Shown here: positions 61,609-64,000 of the stretch, one piece after another
How positions within the stretch are numbered: position 1 is the first letter of the stretch
Layout: every line of letters starts with the position of its first letter
Assembly: GCF_025148125.1 (NCBI RefSeq)
Contig: NZ_CP102267.1
Coordinates: forward strand, 4,412,501 to 4,476,500
From: Blautia wexlerae DSM 19850
Lineage (GTDB): Bacteria > Bacillota > Clostridia > Lachnospirales > Lachnospiraceae
Reading direction: 5' to 3'
DNA: 64,000 bases
Translations under genes and position numbers: made by a program
The notes under the pieces: model-generated
The model's input: the letters and a program-made list of their open reading frames with translations, nothing else
What the model was told of the DNA's origin: nothing
Databases searched by the model: none

Positions 61609-63369
61609 ATGCGTATTTATAAAAATATCCCTAAAAGAATCCTCAGCCTGTGTCTGGTCTTTGCCATTGGCATCAGCATGGGTGTTCTCTCCGACCACTT
61701 TGTTTCTGAAAACTCCCGTTTTCAGACCTTTACGGAAAAATTATTCCGGTCCGAAGTATGCAGCAATACCCTCACCCTTCACTACACTCTTGCACACCCT
61801 GAAAAAAAAGGTATCAGAAAGCCCGAGGCAACTCTTGGAACTGCACTTTCTGACCCGGCTAAGACCACCAGTCTCTGTCAGGAATATGAGAAAGAGCTGA
61901 AATCCTTTGCCTATTCCAGGCTCTCCGAAGAAAACCGGCTTACCTGTGATATGCTTCTTCTCTATTTTCACACCAGAGCCTCCCTTGGAAAAAACAGCGC
62001 CCTGGATGAGCCGCTGGGACCAGGCCTGGGTGTGCAGGCACAACTTCCCATTCTTCTGGCGGAATATACTTTCCGGACAAAAGAAGATATCTCTGATTAT
62101 CTGAAACTTCTGAGTACCGTCAGGCCATATTTTCAAAGTATTATAAAACTGGAAAAGCAGAAATCCCAGTCAGGGCTTTTCATGAGTGACACAACTCTGG
62201 ACCGTATCCTGAAACAATGTCATTCTTTTGTCGCGAATCCTGATTCCAACTACATGGATGATATTTTCGCGCAGAAACTGAAAGCTTTCTCCAACCCTGC
62301 ATTTAGCAGCGAAGATCAGAAAAAACTCTGTACATATCATCATAAACTGATCTTAACCGAAGTGATCCCTGCTTATCAGGAACTGGCAGACAGTCTGGAA
62401 AGTCTTCGCGGTACAGGCAAAAGTAGCCGGGGCCTGGCATTTTTTGAGGGTGGGCGTGAATATTACCTCTACCTGCTGCAAAGCCAGACAGGAACCTATG
62501 TACCTGTCGGACAAATTGAAAAAAGGCTGTCAGCTCAGCTTTTGTCCGACTATCGGGAGATATCTTCCCTGCTGAAACAGAATTCCTCCCTGATTGACAG
62601 GCTGAATCAATGTTCCGGTGAACTTACGCTGACACCGACTCAGATGCTGGAGAAGCTTCCGGAATTGATGAAAAAAGATTTCCCAGAACTGAAAGATGCC
62701 ACTTACGAACTCCGCACCGTTCATCCTTCCATGAAAAAATTTTTAAGTCCTGCTTTTTACCTCACACCGCCTGTGGATACCCGAACCCCCAACGTAATCT
62801 ATATCAACGATTCCGGACGTACCTCTTCTCTGGAGCTTTTCGGCACACTGGCACATGAAGGATTTCCCGGTCACCTTTATCAGACAGTTTCTTTTGCCGA
62901 AAACAATCCCTCTGACATCAGATATCTGGTCACCTCCTCCGGCTACGTGGAAGGCTGGGCAACCTACGTGGAATCATACGGCTATGAATATGCCGCCTCC
63001 CTTATGAATGATCCGGATTCTGCCAAAAATGCCGTCCGGCTTGCCTGGTTAAACAGGAGTATGAATCTGTGCATTTACTCCCTGATCGATATCGGCATTC
63101 ATTACAGGGGCTGGGATGCAGCCCGCACTGCTGTCTTTCTGAAAGCATTTGGCATCAACAATGCTTCCACTGCTGCCGAAATCTATCAGTATATTGTGGA
63201 AACTCCCGGTAACTATCTGAAATACTATTGGGGATATCTGAATTTCCTTGACTTGAAAACAGTCTGTCAGAAAAGACTTGGAGATGATTTCGACCTGAAA
63301 GAATTTCACCGCCGGATTCTGGACATCGGACCTGTACAGTTTCCGGTTCTGGAAAAATACATGAAATAA
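61609..63369 (+). CDS. DUF885-family zinc peptidase, membrane-anchored
   Basis: 586 aa from the ATG at 61609 (GAGGTGGAT upstream). An N-terminal hydrophobic segment (residues ~8-30) probably anchors it outside the membrane. The zinc motif is LAHEGFPGHLYQTV near residue 420, followed by YVEGWATYVESYGYEYA, both typical of the DUF885 peptidases. Length is usual. The substrate is unknown. In the same frame after the stop, a further 44 codons are open. Confidence 0.85.
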   Translation: MRIYKNIPKRILSLCLVFAIGISMGVLSDHFVSENSRFQTFTEKLFRSEVCSNTLTLHYTLAHPEKKGIRKPEATLGTALSDPAKTTSLCQEYEKELKSFAYSRLSEENRLTCDMLLLYFHTRASLGKNSALDEPLGPGLGVQAQLPILLAEYTFRTKEDISDYLKLLSTVRPYFQSIIKLEKQKSQSGLFMSDTTLDRILKQCHSFVANPDSNYMDDIFAQKLKAFSNPAFSSEDQKKLCTYHHKLILTEVIPAYQELADSLESLRGTGKSSRGLAFFEGGREYYLYLLQSQTGTYVPVGQIEKRLSAQLLSDYREISSLLKQNSSLIDRLNQCSGELTLTPTQMLEKLPELMKKDFPELKDATYELRTVHPSMKKFLSPAFYLTPPVDTRTPNVIYINDSGRTSSLELFGTLAHEGFPGHLYQTVSFAENNPSDIRYLVTSSGYVEGWATYVESYGYEYAASLMNDPDSAKNAVRLAWLNRSMNLCIYSLIDIGIHYRGWDAARTAVFLKAFGINNASTAAEIYQYIVETPGNYLKYYWGYLNFLDLKTVCQKRLGDDFDLKEFHRRILDIGPVQFPVLEKYMK

Positions 63370-63504
63370 ACGAATTACTGGAAAACTTTCATCGGCCAGA
63401 CTTCCGGAGAGTCTTATCAGTTTGAGTGGCATGGAGGAGATAATGTTACGGTTATCATTCAGCCATCTGAACGTCAGAGCGGAATCCGCGTCAGTATGGA
63501 TTAA
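63370..63504 (+). pseudogene. Open 44-codon stretch after the DUF885 stop (gene remnant)
   Basis: Directly after the TAA the same frame reads TNYWKTFIGQTSGESYQFEW, then a GDNVTVIIQPSERQSGIRV segment and a stop. It looks like real protein sequence but has no start codon or ribosome site. It may be the tail of a lost or fused gene, or a readthrough extension. Confidence 0.45.
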
Positions 63505-63517
63505 CAGCCTGATATAA

Positions 63518-63575
63518 CAAAGAGCCGGACTGACTGCAATATTTTATAGAATTGCAGTCAGTCCGGCTCTTTAAA
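63518..63575. terminator. Bidirectional terminator between convergent genes
   Basis: A ~22-bp perfect stem (arms beginning AAAGAGCCGGACTGACTGCA and ending CAGTCAGTCCGGCTCTTT) surrounds the loop ATTTTATAGA. It serves the DUF885 gene on the plus strand and the HAD gene on the minus strand. Confidence 0.9.
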
Positions 63576-64000
63576 ATATAAAACCAAACATTTCTCAAGT
63601 AATGTTTCCGAAAACAGTCTTCCTGCCTCCATTTCCATCACTGTCTCTTTGAATCTGTCGCTACCATTACCGTAAATCTTTTTAAATCCGGCCGGAACTA
63701 ATCCCAGGTCGCTTTCTTCCACCATGGAAACATCGAATTCGCTGTCTCCGGCTGCTATGATATATGCAGGCTGCAACCTCTTTCGAAGTCTTCTCACGGC
63801 CATTCCCTTACTCAGATTTACAGGAACAACATATACCTTCTCTCCATTATGAAATACGTCCACCAGCTTCGTAGCCAGTTTTGCCTGCAGATCTTCAACC
63901 ACTTCCTCTGGCTTTTCACATTTTGTAAAAATAAAAAGCTCATCTAGAAATCTCAGCTCAAACTTTCGTCTGGAATCCCCGGCAAGAATCTGCTGCGCTT
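63558..64000 (-). CDS. HAD-superfamily phosphatase, C-terminal part
   Basis: The gene runs off the right edge. The visible end has SKGMAVRRLRKRL (motif III-type lysine) and AAGDSEFDVSMVEESDLGLVP, the GDxxxD motif IV of Cof-type (IIB) HAD enzymes. The nucleophile aspartate lies outside the window. The frame is open to base 64000, so an internal GTG near 63902 is not the start. The substrate cannot be told. Confidence 0.85.
   Translation of the reverse strand, partial: AQQILAGDSRRKFELRFLDELFIFTKCEKPEEVVEDLQAKLATKLVDVFHNGEKVYVVPVNLSKGMAVRRLRKRLQPAYIIAAGDSEFDVSMVEESDLGLVPAGFKKIYGNGSDRFKETVMEMEAGRLFSETLLEKCLVLYFKEPD

Noticed and set aside
1..64000. CRISPR array or cas genes
   Set aside because: No regularly spaced short repeats and no cas-like proteins were seen.

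Overview
The window looks like a Lachnospiraceae genome (Clostridia; Blautia- or Ruminococcus-like is my best guess). The reasons are the V-type ATPase operon, Tn1549-type conjugative genes, Tn4451-like serine-recombinase elements, a GH31 glucosidase and many AGGAGG ribosome sites. About two thirds of it (1 to ~42.5 kb) is a nested stack of mobile DNA lodged at the 3' end of guaA. The right third is ordinary chromosome.

Left end (1-~5.6 kb): part of a mobilizable element ('element 1'; all genes on the minus strand). It carries a DnaC-like loader, RepA-like initiator, cysteine-rich VLP protein, relaxase and MobC, plus a lipoprotein and a small secreted protein. Its right edge cuts the ICE gene maff2. 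5.6-34.1 kb: a Tn1549-type ICE read on the minus strand: replication-type genes, Toprim/DUF3991 protein, LPD-type metalloprotein, DUF3846/DUF3849, PcfB, VirD4, Maff2. Its coupling-protein gene virD4 is interrupted twice: by a 2.5-kb group II intron (21704-24206), and by a 14.36-kb Tn4451-like element ('element 2', 6814-21170). Element 2 carries a large serine recombinase, TnpV/TnpW, relaxase and oriT, a DinJ-YafQ toxin-antitoxin pair, three small sigma-like proteins, and an ABC transporter with its own sigma factor. Removing intron and element on paper restores a continuous 614-codon virD4.

34.3-42.55 kb: a remnant of an ICE tyrosine integrase, then an integrative mobilizable element (IME) between guaA-type att sites. 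It holds a GNAT acetyltransferase, a DUF3795 protein, TnpV, a relaxase with candidate oriT, a RepA-like ATPase, a MobC-like protein, integrase, excisionase and a divergent XRE repressor with four operator-like repeats.

Chromosome (42.5-64 kb): guaA; two tandem sRNA-like units whose hairpins covary; a GH31 glucosidase; a phospholipase-D-like protein; tRNA-Lys(CTT); a 51-aa protein; trmB; a complete V-type ATPase operon (G-C-I-K-F-E-A-B-D); an AT-rich DnaA-box cluster; an NlpC/P60 hydrolase; a DUF885 peptidase; and the end of a HAD phosphatase. Two families of CTAG-bounded palindromic repeats are scattered here, one pair inside the V-ATPase operon.

All calls come from reading the sequence and from remembered family features; no database search was run.
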